Shown here piece by piece: positions 21,442-31,774 of a stretch of DNA of 64,000 nucleotides (its first letter is position 1; each line of letters starts with the position of its first letter). Both the position numbers and the translations under genes were made by a program. The DNA is from Phaeotremella fagi. Lineage: Eukaryota; Basidiomycota; Tremellomycetes; Tremellales; Phaeotremellaceae. Location: positions 992,001-1,056,000 of the forward strand of contig BCHU01000011.1 in NCBI GenBank assembly GCA_001599715.1, written 5' to 3'. The notes under the pieces were generated by a model. It was not told the DNA's origin, searched no databases, and saw only the letters and a list, made by a program, of their open reading frames with translations.

Positions 21442-23560
21442 ATGTCCTCCGCAATCCCTTCCCCCTCTTCCTCCCAGGACCAGTCCTCAACTTCCCCCTC
21501 CCAAACAGCCCAATCATGTCATTTGAACGATCTCACCCAACTCAAAACTCCAGCTCCAACATGGACCCAAAAAGCGAAACGTTCAATCCCACTTTCATTT
21601 CTTCGATTCACTCTTAACGGGATTAACGGATGGCTATTCACCCTCTTAACTTCTCCAGTTCACTTACAACACGATTGGTTGAGTGTACTGGTCTCTCTGT
21701 TTATCTACCCGGCTATTTGGTTGGGTTTAGCTGTTTGCGTTTTGGTTTTTGTCGTTGGTGATGCGTTGGGATTGGGATTGTTGATCGATAAGTTGGGCAA
21801 GGATTATGCTAATGGCTATGGGATCATCAACTGGTACTTAGATTCACTTCTCTTGAGATTTATTAGGTTATGTTGATACATCATCTTAGGCCCAACAAAG
21901 AAATCTTCAATGAAACATCAACACAAGCTGTTCAAGCCGCTTGGAAGATGTTGGAAGGAAATTGTAAGCCTGCATTGAAAGTTTGAGCTCATACACCAGA
22001 CCCTACAACTATCCCACCAACAGTCTTGGAAGACGATTCCGATCCACAATTCTCAGCAGTAAAAACGTGAGTTCACCCTAAATCAGACAACTGATGTGAT
22101 TCAGCACCAAAATCTTCTCCATCCCCTTAGCTCGAACTTTCCTCCTAATGTCAGCACTAGTCTACGAACGAAAAGATCCTCTCGTAACTCAAGCATCCGA
22201 TCTGGCTACCTCAGCGCAAGCCCTTCCTGAAGGTAGTCAACAAGGGAAAGATATTTGGAACAGAGCGAAAAGGTGTTTGCAAGAATCTGAGGAGGTTATC
22301 AAAGCAAAAGTGGGTTTCTTTGATCATTATCGTACTGAATTTTAGGCTACCCAATGGGGTTTGGAGTACGATGGGGTTTCTGATCTGGCTACTACTGGAG
22401 GTCCTTTTGCCAGTATCTTCTATACGAAGAAGGAAGCGTCTTCTCCGTTCATCGTGTTGGTATTCAAAGGTGGGTTCTGATCAGACTAAAGCTTATAGTT
22501 CCAGGTACTGGACCTCAGAATTTCGCAGAATTCCTTGTTGATTGTGCAGTAAGTTGATGTAGCATTACTCAAACTGTCTTAACATACTTTGCCATAGCTC
22601 AACCGAACCCCCGCTTCAGTGTTCTTTGAAAAAGGCACCGTTCATCAAGGTTTTTACACTGATCTTTTCATGGTCAATCACACTGATGGTCAAGGTTCTG
22701 ATGGATATGGTGGGTCTATGGGGTTGGAACATACTAATAACTGAAGGCACAATTGTTAACACGATCAAACACGTCGCTGCGAGAATGAGAAAGAATATTC
22801 TCAAATCACGCCCAGAACTTGGTTCAGATTTCAAGATTCCACTTTGGGTCACTGTTAGTTTTGACTTCGAATACACAAGAATGAAACTAACAGGATTCGT
22901 TATTCATCTAGGGCCATTCACTTGGTTCAGCTTTAGCTTCACTTTGTTATGCACGATTTCTCCAATCGACAACCGATCTGGGAACCAACATCCAATTAAG
23001 AGATTGTTATAGTTTCGGTAACCCTCGACTTGGTGATGGTGATTTTGCCTCAGCGTTTGAAAGGGTGCGTTCACTTTCAGCTACAACGCCTGCTGCTGAC
23101 AATCTCAAAGTCCCTTCTCAACCCTCTAGGTCGTCCAAACATTCTTTGGCGTATCCAAGACAACACCGATGTCGTCAGTCAAGTCCCGCCAGGCTTATGC
23201 GACGACGAATCAAAGAGAGATTTAGATTCGGAGTCGGCATTGAATTACGCTCATCTAGGTCCTTGTGTCGTTCTTCTACCCAAACAGAAATCTGTCTCTC
23301 CTCACCATACATTAAACTGTTTAGGGAGTTTCCACGTCGATGCCAAAGTCGAGGTTTCTGGAGGAGACGATATTGTTGGGGATAGTTCGGAGGACGGTTG
23401 GAATGTTCTTACTACTCTTCTAGAAGTTGTTTTACCGAAATTCGTTTATGATCATTGTGAGTAATCTAAAGGTGAATGAGAAGATTGTTGTTCTGATTCA
23501 TTTCCAGTCCCTAGTCAGTATCTCGAGAGGTTGAACGGGATTGAACCTTCACCAAATTAG
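21442..23560 (+). CDS. Class 3 lipase (alpha/beta hydrolase), membrane-associated
   Basis: The N-terminus is polar (MSSAIPSPSSSQDQSS), followed by hydrophobic segments around VLVSLFIYPAIWLGLAVCVL that should anchor the protein. Later exons give ATTGGPFASIFY, FIVLVFKGT, then GHSLGSALASLCYARF, where GHSLG is the nucleophile elbow with the catalytic Ser. CYSFGNPRLGDGDFASAFER is the usual lipase-3 continuation, and SPHHTL supplies a likely catalytic His region. The last short exon ends at 23560. Members act on tri- or diacylglycerols or phospholipids; here probably an intracellular membrane lipase. About nine exons; the reading is intact. Confidence 0.87.
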
Positions 23561-23986
23561 TACTTCGAGATCATTGTCATTCGCTTTAAGCTGGGAGTGG
23601 TCAGAATTTCGTGTGTGTAAAGTAGAACATTAATGGTGGTGTAAATATTGCCCATGCGTGATTAACATTTTATAGGTTCCTCACTCTCAATTCTTTTTCG
23701 TTGTAGATAATAAGTTGATTCAATCCATGTTCCATCCACTACATTACTATAAACCGCTTACCTGCTGAACATCCCTGACTTGTAGCTCAGTGCTCAGACG
23801 GTATGGTTAAGACAATTGAAATGCTGTCTTCGGTTTGTACTCATGATGACTTTGAGGTAGTTTATGCTACTAAGCACTTGTATATAAAATACATGATATA
23901 CCTTCCGGACATATAGTAACTTAAACCACAAAGCTTCTCATTGGCAGTTGAACACATACGAATCTCCTCCTTACTCCCGATCTCCT
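23561..23986. other. Convergent 3' intergenic region
   Basis: About 425 bp, AT-rich, between the lipase stop and the stop of a small minus-strand gene. Nothing coding was recognised. Confidence 0.5.
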
Positions 23987-24367
23987 TTATTCCAATCCCA
24001 GAGCATCAGCTACATCACTCATGTATCTCCCAATTGGGGTACCAGGATCATAATATAGATTGAAAGTAGTACAAAGATAGCCCGCAAAAGATGGTGTACC
24101 AGTATAACCATTGATGAGAGATACCTTATCTTCCCGTTCTGATCTGAACACCAATGATCTTAGGTCTTCATCTAAAATTCGCCACCCTTCTCTATCTAGT
24201 TCACCAAATGTGGATTCTGGATTTTGAACATCGGTTGAAGTAGAGAAAAGGTCGAAATCGTCGTCTTTGGAGAAAATTGAAGAGGTTTTGGACGAGGGAT
24301 TCGAATCAGTTGTGAAGTGATCACCCAAATCGGATTCTGTATGAGTAGAAGATTCTTGCTGACTCAT
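23987..24367 (-). CDS. Small acidic orphan protein
   Basis: A single open frame of 126 residues from ATG at 24367 to TAA at 23987. The first half is Ser/Asp/Glu-rich and probably disordered (MSQQESSTHTESDLGDHF...). The second half is more ordered (GELDREGWRILDEDLRSLVF, then a Gly/Tyr-rich part ending in DVADALGLE). I see no intron, which is unusual for this genome but acceptable for a short gene. I do not recognise the family, and there is no signal peptide or membrane helix. It could be lineage-specific; coding status rests on length and composition only. Confidence 0.5.
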   Translation of the reverse strand: MSQQESSTHTESDLGDHFTTDSNPSSKTSSIFSKDDDFDLFSTSTDVQNPESTFGELDREGWRILDEDLRSLVFRSEREDKVSLINGYTGTPSFAGYLCTTFNLYYDPGTPIGRYMSDVADALGLE

Positions 24368-25120
24368 GTTGAACAGAGTGTTGAATTTAACTTAGAAAAT
24401 TATTGACAAAAAGGTTCTTGAATTGTACGATTGATGCAATGCATTCTCTGCGATTGATCTCGGAGTCCAATAGAATCAAACAGACCTGCCATAGAAACCA
24501 CATCATCCTTTGATGTTGCAACTGACCAGAATGTTCTACACATTCAGTATGTCTTCCACGTCCCCAAAACCAATTGTGGCACACTTATCCTATCACCTCA
24601 GCCAATCATTTACCTGTTAGATGTACTTCTGTGTTCAATTTGTTGAAGATCATCATTTAAAGAAGCTGTAAACTCTGGATTGGCATGCAATGATCGAAAA
24701 CTATTTGAACTACAGTCGTGAATTTTGAGATGAAGCGAGTTTTGATTCACTAGATTACGTTGTGGCGGGTTAAGCTTAACGCAGGTAAGAGCATGGCGGG
24801 TGCCTGGTGGGATGATCGAGAAATGATTCCAATCACCCGAATTACAATCGCTGATCGATGTCTTGAAGAGTTGAAAAGCATTGAGAAGAGAAGCACACAT
24901 AAATGATTATAACGTTTATGTTGTCTTGCAAATCAGCTACCAAAGGACTTGATAACATATTATGACTCATTTAATGTGCCTCAATTCCATGAAATTTCTA
25001 CACAACACACAGGCTGTGTATCTCTCAGTCTACTTTTTACATCCATCCCATCCGACATTCACGACTTTCATCAGAAATTCCAATACAATATAATTGACAA
25101 CAGCGATATCGCAAACAACA
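24368..25120. other. Divergent intergenic region
   Basis: About 750 bp between two small genes pointing apart. Minus-strand open frames at 24387-24584 and 24610-24900 have unconvincing composition and no start context. Nothing else recognised. Confidence 0.45.
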
Positions 25121-26057
25121 ATGTCTTCTACTGAAAACCTACCTGAACCCGACTTCTCTGTTAATCCTGATGGTTTAAACAGTATCATTTCTGGGAAAAT
25201 CAACCCCATATCTGATTTCGACAAAGGTGAAGGTTGTAAAGACCAGGAGTATACGTTGAAGGATATTCGTTCCCAGCCTGATACGCTAGTAGGTCGAACA
25301 ATCTGTATAACTCATGGTCTTGTATTGACTGTATGATGAAGGAAGTCAATGGCTATCATCTGCGGTGGTACTCACTGTCTTCATATCTTGTCGTCAATCA
25401 AATTACTCCACCTTCTCTTGACGGCCTCATCGACATTCTTAAAGATGACGTTAGCTTTAAATGGCGCAGTGGTCCTCTCGATGACGACTCTGTCGTCGTT
25501 GCACAGTGGGCCTACTCTTGCAATGGAGATCATATGAAAGTCCCACCGGAAATAGTTCCAGATGATATCGATGAGGGACTGTGGTGGACCCCCTGCCTTC
25601 GCTCGTTGTTTGTAAGATTTTTTTCTAGTGAAACCTATTGGCAGAGAGACTGATGGTTACTCTGCTGCAGTTTGAACTAACCGCCGAACATCTCAATGAT
25701 CACCTCGAAGATCCGGATCGCAATGATCAAAAGATAAGATGTTCAATCATCCCGCGCGACCAGCACAGTAATAAATTTGAAATGGATTCGTACCACTGCA
25801 CCTCATTCGACAGAATCGACCCTCGTATATTCGATCCGAAAGTAAATATAAAAAAATTCGTTACAAAAACCCCTCCCACCAATGTTCCAAAAAAACGCAA
25901 GATGGATACTGTGTTTTTCCCGGAAACATTTGATGAGAATAATATGAAGAAGTTCAAGAAGGATATGAAAGCGAAATATGGGAAGGACGTATCGTTTTCG
26001 CGAGATGGGAAAATGAGAGGATCGGAAAAATTGAAAGATCCTTACCATGATGACTGA
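25121..26057 (+). CDS. Orphan protein with a candidate nuclear localisation signal
   Basis: Three exons (25121-25288, 25342-25611, 25671-26057), all phase 0, give 274 residues. The first two introns (53 and 59 nt) have ordinary GT-AG ends. The middle part is acidic with paired Trp (SFKWRSGPLDDDSVVV, DEGLWWTPCLRS). The C-terminal third is basic and contains PKKRKMD near residue 220, a classical monopartite nuclear import motif, followed by a Lys-rich tail (MKKFKKDMKAKYGKD). I do not recognise a domain. Nuclear location is inferred only from that motif. It sits in a stretch of orphan genes with no conserved neighbour. Confidence 0.6.
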
Positions 26058-27009
26058 TGAAAAAGATGTGAGTAGCCTTTGTTAGCCTGGAGAACGTAGT
26101 GCTGACCGTTTTACTGGCGATCTGTTAGTCGGTTGCTATGGGAGGTTTGGCATGTCATCACGACTAGAAGATCGGAAGGTGATATGGTCGATAAGGAGAT
26201 CTGTTTATTATTTATTTCTTTTTCATCTGAACCATGGACTGTACTTGGCAGGTTCTTGTATACGTTGATGGTGGTGGTCCGGGTATAAATTGGTACATAT
26301 TTGATATCAGGATATACATGCATTTCTTATGAGTATAGTTAAGATGTGATTTGAAGAGAGGTGGGATGACTGTTGGTCTGACAGAAGTTCCCTCAGCTGC
26401 TTCGAAAGTTTCGACCCAGGCGGCAATGTCGTCTTCGTCGGAAAGGGAACGATCAAGTGTGCCATTTTTGTAAAAGAGAAGATTGTATGAGAGAAATGTA
26501 TATAGTGTAGTATATCTGTATTGGCAATGCTTTGATTGAAAGACGAGATGATGGTCATTTCCGATTAGCTCCTGACGTCAATTTCACCGTACCTCGTTTC
26601 CAAGTTACGGGTTTCTGGTAACCATTTAGTTGCTGCAGAAACCATTGATTGGGTTCTTCGGTCATTTGTCGATAGGTTTCAATGTGTGAGAGTAACTGCT
26701 ACGAAGTACAGTAATGGCGAGTCAACTGCTTTGAAATTAAAGGTCAATGGGCGGCTGAGCTCCTCAGCATAGGATTGTTTGACATACCTTTGTATCAGTT
26801 CTCTGTATAGAAAATGGTCTGTTCAGATGTGCATCACTCACACACTAGGGAAGGAAGCAAGAGAAACCCAAGCTACAAACTGGTTTGGCCACTAACACAT
26901 ATTTCATACCTCTCGTCTACTGTACAATCGATTATCAACTCCTAAAAGGGTAACAGAACTACATACGATAACGGAGACGAACTACTTATGAAAGATTGAA
27001 TTGCGAAGA
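26058..27009. other. Intergenic, with one possible minus-strand exon
   Basis: About 950 bp without a firm gene. On the minus strand, about 26500-26340, a frame without an ATG reads FYKNGTLDRSLSDEDDIAAW and continues VETFEAAEGTSVRP; its composition looks coding. It may be an exon or relic of a small gene, but I could not find a convincing start or upstream exon. The rest shows nothing recognisable. Confidence 0.3.
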
Positions 27010-27513
27010 TCACCACTCATCCTCATCAGTCTCGACGACCTCCTCAACCCCATCATTATCAACTCTTATGGTTTCTTGCTTCTTCCAACCATGACCATCT
27101 TTCTCGATAGAAACAAACGTGGTGGAGATGCAGTTCTTTCGAACAGTGTTCTCGTCGGTTCTGGCGATTTGGCTGAGTGGGTTGAAAGAGAGGAGATCTC
27201 GAACCATTGAATCGTGTCGGGAGAACATCGATGGGAAGGGATCATGAGATCCAAAGAAAGGATCAAGAGATCCAAAGAAGGGATCGTGTCGACGAGAGAG
27301 CATTGAGGGAAAGCCGCGGTCGCTCCATCTTGGGACGAAAGAGGGGAATCGGGTGAGAGCTAGACGCCCATTCTCGTGGAAGAGTTCTTTCTCCGCATCT
27401 GAGAATCTGTAGTGAGGGGCGACTTTGTTGTTGTCGTCGTGGCTGTCTGAGGGGTTGTCGTTGTCGGTTGAGTAGTTGACAACTGATTTGCCTTTGGATT
27501 GCTTGGTGGACAT
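27010..27513 (-). CDS. Small orphan protein with DPFFGS repeats
   Basis: A single open frame of 167 residues, ATG at 27513 and TGA at 27010. The N-terminus is polar. The middle holds a short tandem repeat: RRHDPFFGS, LDPFFGS, then HDPFPSMFSRHDS. The C-terminal part (ISTTFVSIEKDGHGWKKQ, then a DNDGVEEVVE stretch) vaguely resembles the strand-rich tail of DnaJB6 or MLF1-type proteins, which also end with a modified 'T...xNDG.E.V' segment. That resemblance is weak and is only a suggestion. No signal peptide, no membrane helix. It might be a small co-chaperone-like or stress protein. Confidence 0.5.
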   Translation of the reverse strand: MSTKQSKGKSVVNYSTDNDNPSDSHDDNNKVAPHYRFSDAEKELFHENGRLALTRFPSFVPRWSDRGFPSMLSRRHDPFFGSLDPFFGSHDPFPSMFSRHDSMVRDLLSFNPLSQIARTDENTVRKNCISTTFVSIEKDGHGWKKQETIRVDNDGVEEVVETDEDEW

Positions 27514-27895
27514 CTTGTTGTGTTTTTGAGATGTTGGTTGTTTGTGATTGTTTGTTGGGTGGCAAAAGTTGGTTGTTGACTTTACAAAACGGGCTCGTAT
27601 CGCTGAACTAAATATGTCAATTCAAAGAAGGCGGACATTGCAGTGGGGCAAGAAATCCTTTGATCACTTCTTTGTGGAAAATTCCAGAAAAACCTTGCCT
27701 TCGATTCGAAAGTAAGAGTGGAGCAAGTGATCCATTGTACCCTTCTCCATGGACTCTGCTAGAAAAGTCGTTCCTTCCACTTAGAAAGTGTAAGAGCCTA
27801 TATGATTGACATCATTTTGTAACATCAAAGAAAATTTCATTACATCATAGATGACAAAACGTTTTACTGAATGTACAACACCACATCCTATCATC
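27514..27895. other. Intergenic, promoter of the orphan gene and 3' end of the permease
   Basis: About 380 bp. The first part is presumably the promoter of the minus-strand orphan; the last part is AT-rich and likely the permease 3' region. No gene or repeat seen. Confidence 0.45.
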
Positions 27896-29838
27896 TTAGC
27901 CAGATATTGATGTCATTGAAGTTGTCGCAGCTCCTTGATTTGCAGCGAACCATTCATCACTGGTTGGTCCGTGGAAATGATGACGAGCACAGAAGATCCA
28001 ATCTCCGAACGCTAACAACGCCATTATTGCCATGACGACAATTGCGTAGTCTAGGGGCTATCAGCGTCATTTCATAAATAAACACTCCACTCACTCATCG
28101 AATCCCCACCAGGTGCACTGGTGAGAGGGAAAAGCCAGATTACACTCGCGAATAGACACCAAATTACTACTACCGTGTTCACGACCCATCCGAAGCGCCC
28201 CAACTTGAACCATCGTTCTGAAGCCAGTTTACGTCCCCCAGCCATGAGACAAACCGTAGGTACTAAAAATGATAGGTATGAAAGGATGATCGCGGATCCG
28301 ACGATTGAGTTATAAGCAGTTGTCGAAACTAGATAGAGAACACCGACGAAACCGACTGGGACTGCTGAGACGATAATCGATAACACAGGAACATTTAGGC
28401 TAGGACTGATACGCTGTAGCTGGGGTTTGAATGGAAGTGCACCGTCGCAGGCAAATGACCACCTGTTATTGGAATCAGTCGATTTCCCTTGCGGTCGGAT
28501 CGTACTCACACTAATCGACTACATGATTGTAAACATGCATTTCCAGCAACGACGAATGCCAGAATGGTGAGAACTAGAAGGACTGTCGCACCAACGTTGC
28601 TACTAGTCGCTTGTGCCATGATGGTCAAGAATGGAACACTGCCCATGTTAGACTTTTCTTGTTGATGGATCTATTTACTTACTAACTGTTGGTTGCAGCG
28701 TCCAAATCTTGGACGCAGTACAGTAGAGCGACAGCAGTTGAGAATGCAGTAGTAAAGCTGAATACACGTTAGCCGAAGAGTTGCATTTGAACATACGCAG
28801 TGGCGACCGTAAACAAAAGACCCAAAGGAATGTCACGGGCTGGTCGAATTGAATCCTCTGCAATATGTACCGTTGAATCGAGACCCAGGAAACTGTAGGC
28901 TGGATTGATTAGACCAGTGGTGACGACCAAAAAAGCCGAGTCCCATCCGATATCGTTTGTGTACGTAGCCCACACGAAACTGTTTGTCAGCTTCACGTTT
29001 CACTTTGAAACGTACTCGTTGTTTTGATACGAGGGAGCACGGGCGGCGCAGGCGATGATGATAGAAAGAAAAACGGCGGAGGAGGCGAAAACTAAATGAT
29101 TAGTGTTAAGAGAGAGTTTGGGGATGGATACGACTAACTGAAAGCTGTTCCAACCCATGGAAGACGAACTGCGAGAAGAAGATTCCACAAGACAGAGATA
29201 CAGAGGGTCGCCAAGTAGAGCACAAATACATGCCATCGTTCGATCACCAGGTCAGGATTGAAAAGTTGAGCAATGCCCATGATGTATTGACCAATGATGG
29301 TGAAGACGGTGCCAGAAATGACTACCCAGCTACATGATGATCAGAGTCATGGCCGGAATGACTATTGAGACTTACGCAAAGATCGAAATACTTCCAGTAA
29401 TAAATGCAACCTGTCTTCGGTAACGAGCTGGGGCAAGGACACTTGACCATACGTACTACGTTTCAGCATGTTCTTTGACGGTATCAGCTTACCTGACCAC
29501 CGGCAGATGGCATTGCAGAACTCAATTCAGCCAAAGTAGACGCAATGAATAGATTCATGATACCAGTGAACATCAATCCGTAAAGAATCGTAACAGCACC
29601 TCCTTGTTGAAGACCAACGAGAAGAGTACCAGATATACCACTCCAACCGTTGGATACTAAGACGGTTAGTCACTCGGATGTGTAACGACTTACCTTCAAG
29701 ACCAAAACCGATGATCATCAACATTGACATGTTCTTTTTGAGATGTACTTGGCTCTCCGCTGGGAGAGCAGCGACGGGGACACCGTCTTGAACATTCGTG
29801 AGACTGTGATTCGAATCCTCTTCTTTTTTAAGATCCAT
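27896..29838 (-). CDS. Amino-acid/GABA/choline-type permease (APC superfamily, ACT family)
   Basis: A multi-exon permease starting MDLKKEEDSNHSLTN and passing into NMSMLMIIGFGLE for helix 1. The next exon reads SNGWSGISGTLLVGLQQGGA and then FTGIMNLFIASTLAELSSAM with PSAGGQYVW. SLAELASxxPTAGGQYxW is the hallmark of the fungal GABA/choline/polyamine permeases (Uga4, Hnm1, Can-type relatives). Further exons carry GLDSTVHIAEDSIRPARDIP, the family's conserved loop. The last exon ends at 27896 in a short Ala/Thr-rich tail. It is divergent from the ureohydrolase gene over 348 bp, which supports a nitrogen-compound substrate such as GABA or a polyamine, though this is inference. Confidence 0.87.
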
Positions 29839-30186
29839 GATGATGAAGTAACTGGGAGGGAATGAGAAGATCTGATTCTATGGTCTTGACCTTGTTCATA
29901 ATATATGTATCTGGATATACTTTCTATTTCAAGATACGGATAGTAAAACCAATACAACTCGTTCATATGTAAGCGAAGTATAAGCAGACCCTGAGATAAC
30001 GTACGTTCTGTTTGGCTCATGTAACCTTACGGGGGGACCGATAGTTCGCGCTTAAGTCGAAATAGAATCGTAGGTCGTCGTATACTTCGTTCAATGTCGT
30101 TTCTATGCCAGATTATTTAGTCGACTCAATCAATATTTTCAACACGTAGCTCAACATCTTCATTCCTACCATTCTACCATCCAAAC
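29839..30186. promoter_or_regulatory. Bidirectional promoter, permease and ureohydrolase
   Basis: A 348-bp region shared by two divergent nitrogen-related genes. One AGATAA site, compatible with a GATA factor of nitrogen control, lies near 29993. A single short site like this occurs by chance, so regulation by nitrogen is only suggested. Confidence 0.45.
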
Positions 30187-31606
30187 ATGGTCTATAAGCT
30201 TTTATTGTCAACACTACTGTTTACACTGGTCAACGCTAGACTGGATCCTTGGACTGAGGAGTTCGGTCCTTCAGTGGACATGAGTTATAGTGGTGTGACT
30301 ACCTTTGCTCATCTCCCTCATCGAAGGTGTTTGGATGAACCTGACGCAGCTTTCGATATTGCTCTGCTAGGTGTACCTTTTGATGCAGCTGTATCTTATA
30401 GACCAGGTAGGTGGATTGTTCTCTCAAACCTCCAGCTAATGTTACGTAGGAGCACGGTTTGGACCTTTCGCGCTCAGGAGTGGATCCCGACGTCAACGAC
30501 CAGATAGAGGATACTCGAGTAGACTCGATGTTGACCCGTATAACAGTGAACTCACTTTGGTACGTTACTCAACTTGGCCGTGACTGACGCATCGAAGCTT
30601 GATTGTGGAGACGTCCCTGTTACGCCTTTTGATGCAGTGGTAGCGATAAAGCAGGTCAACGCAGCTTATCGATCGATGCTCCATCATCCCGTGGTTTCGG
30701 AAGCAAGAATGAAGTCGTTGAACATGCAAAGGGGGTTAGACGGCGAATATCATCCACGAATCATTGCTCTGGGTGGTGATCACACAATTGTAAGTCCTTT
30801 TACAAAACCCAGCTCATTATTCTAGGTTCTACCAATTCTTGATGCTGTCCATGAAGTCTACGGTCCCGTTTCAGTCATCCATTTCGATGCTCACATTGAT
30901 ACTTGGAATCCTGATCGATACATGGGAAAAGTTTCTGTTCAAGCTGGAGTCAATCATGGAACATTCTTCTGGCATGCTTATGAACAGGGCTTTATCAAGC
31001 CCAACGCGTCGATTCATGCTGGAATCAGGACGAGGTTTTCGGTGAGTTCCCTCCTCGCTGATATGACTGATCAGATTTGTAGGGTCCTCAAGATTTAGAC
31101 GATGACGTGACAGCAGGCTTCGATTTGATTCATACATTCGATTTTGACGATTTCGGACTTGATTGGATCGTGAAAAAGATTAAATCTCGAATTGGTCATG
31201 GACCAGTTGTGATCAGTCTTGATGTCGATGTGATGGATCCAAGCATCGTACCAGCCAGTAAGTGCAGAGTTATTCGCCCGAAACATGCTGATCCTTTGCA
31301 AAGCGGGCACACCTGAATCAGGAGGTAAGACTATAAGTAAAATGAAACTAACAAGTTAAGGCTGGACTTCAAGGGAGCTTCGTCGTATTCTGCATTCTCT
31401 CGTCGGTTTGAACATTGTAGCGTTTGACATTGTCGAACTTTCTCCTGCTTATGACACGAATGGTGAGCTGGACGTGAATGATCTGGCTGATGTTTCCAGG
31501 TGAAATCTCGGCAATCGCCGCAGCCGACATGGTTTACGACTTCTTGTCGATTTTGGCTTTGGGCGTTGAACCAGAGAAGAAATCGGTTAGCAGGGATGAA
31601 TTATGA
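30187..31606 (+). CDS. Secreted ureohydrolase, agmatinase-like
   Basis: The protein starts [20 protein letters not shown], a clear secretion signal. It continues with [20 protein letters not shown], the arginase/agmatinase opening. The manganese ligands are all present: [15 protein letters not shown] and [13 protein letters not shown], followed by ATGTPESGGW across an intron. These catalyse hydrolysis of a guanidino group to urea plus an amine; the secreted fungal branch is usually annotated agmatinase (agmatine to putrescine). The tail ends SVSRDEL at 31606; RDEL resembles an ER-retention signal (HDEL/KDEL type), so the enzyme might stay in the secretory pathway instead of leaving the cell. 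Neighbours (permease, aldehyde dehydrogenase) support polyamine use. Confidence 0.88.
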
Positions 31607-31774
31607 GGTGACCTGATTAAATAAAAATGAATGCATGCTTGAATTTGTGACGTATGAATGCGTTAAACGAGATTACATTCCGGTTCTCATGACCATGACC
31701 CGTTCAATTCGCTGCTGCATTGCGGGCTGTAATATTTAAAGCAACCGCGAAAAGTTGAACTTTCTCCATCGACC

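Noticed and set aside
23770..23840. tRNA-like TGTAGCTCAGTGCTCAGACG stretch
   Set aside because: Only the D-arm-like part is present; there is no GTTCRANNC T-arm and no acceptor-stem pairing.
29980..30000. GATA-factor control of the permease/agmatinase pair
   Set aside because: Only one AGATAA site was found; such a short site is expected by chance, so it is noted but not called a regulatory element.
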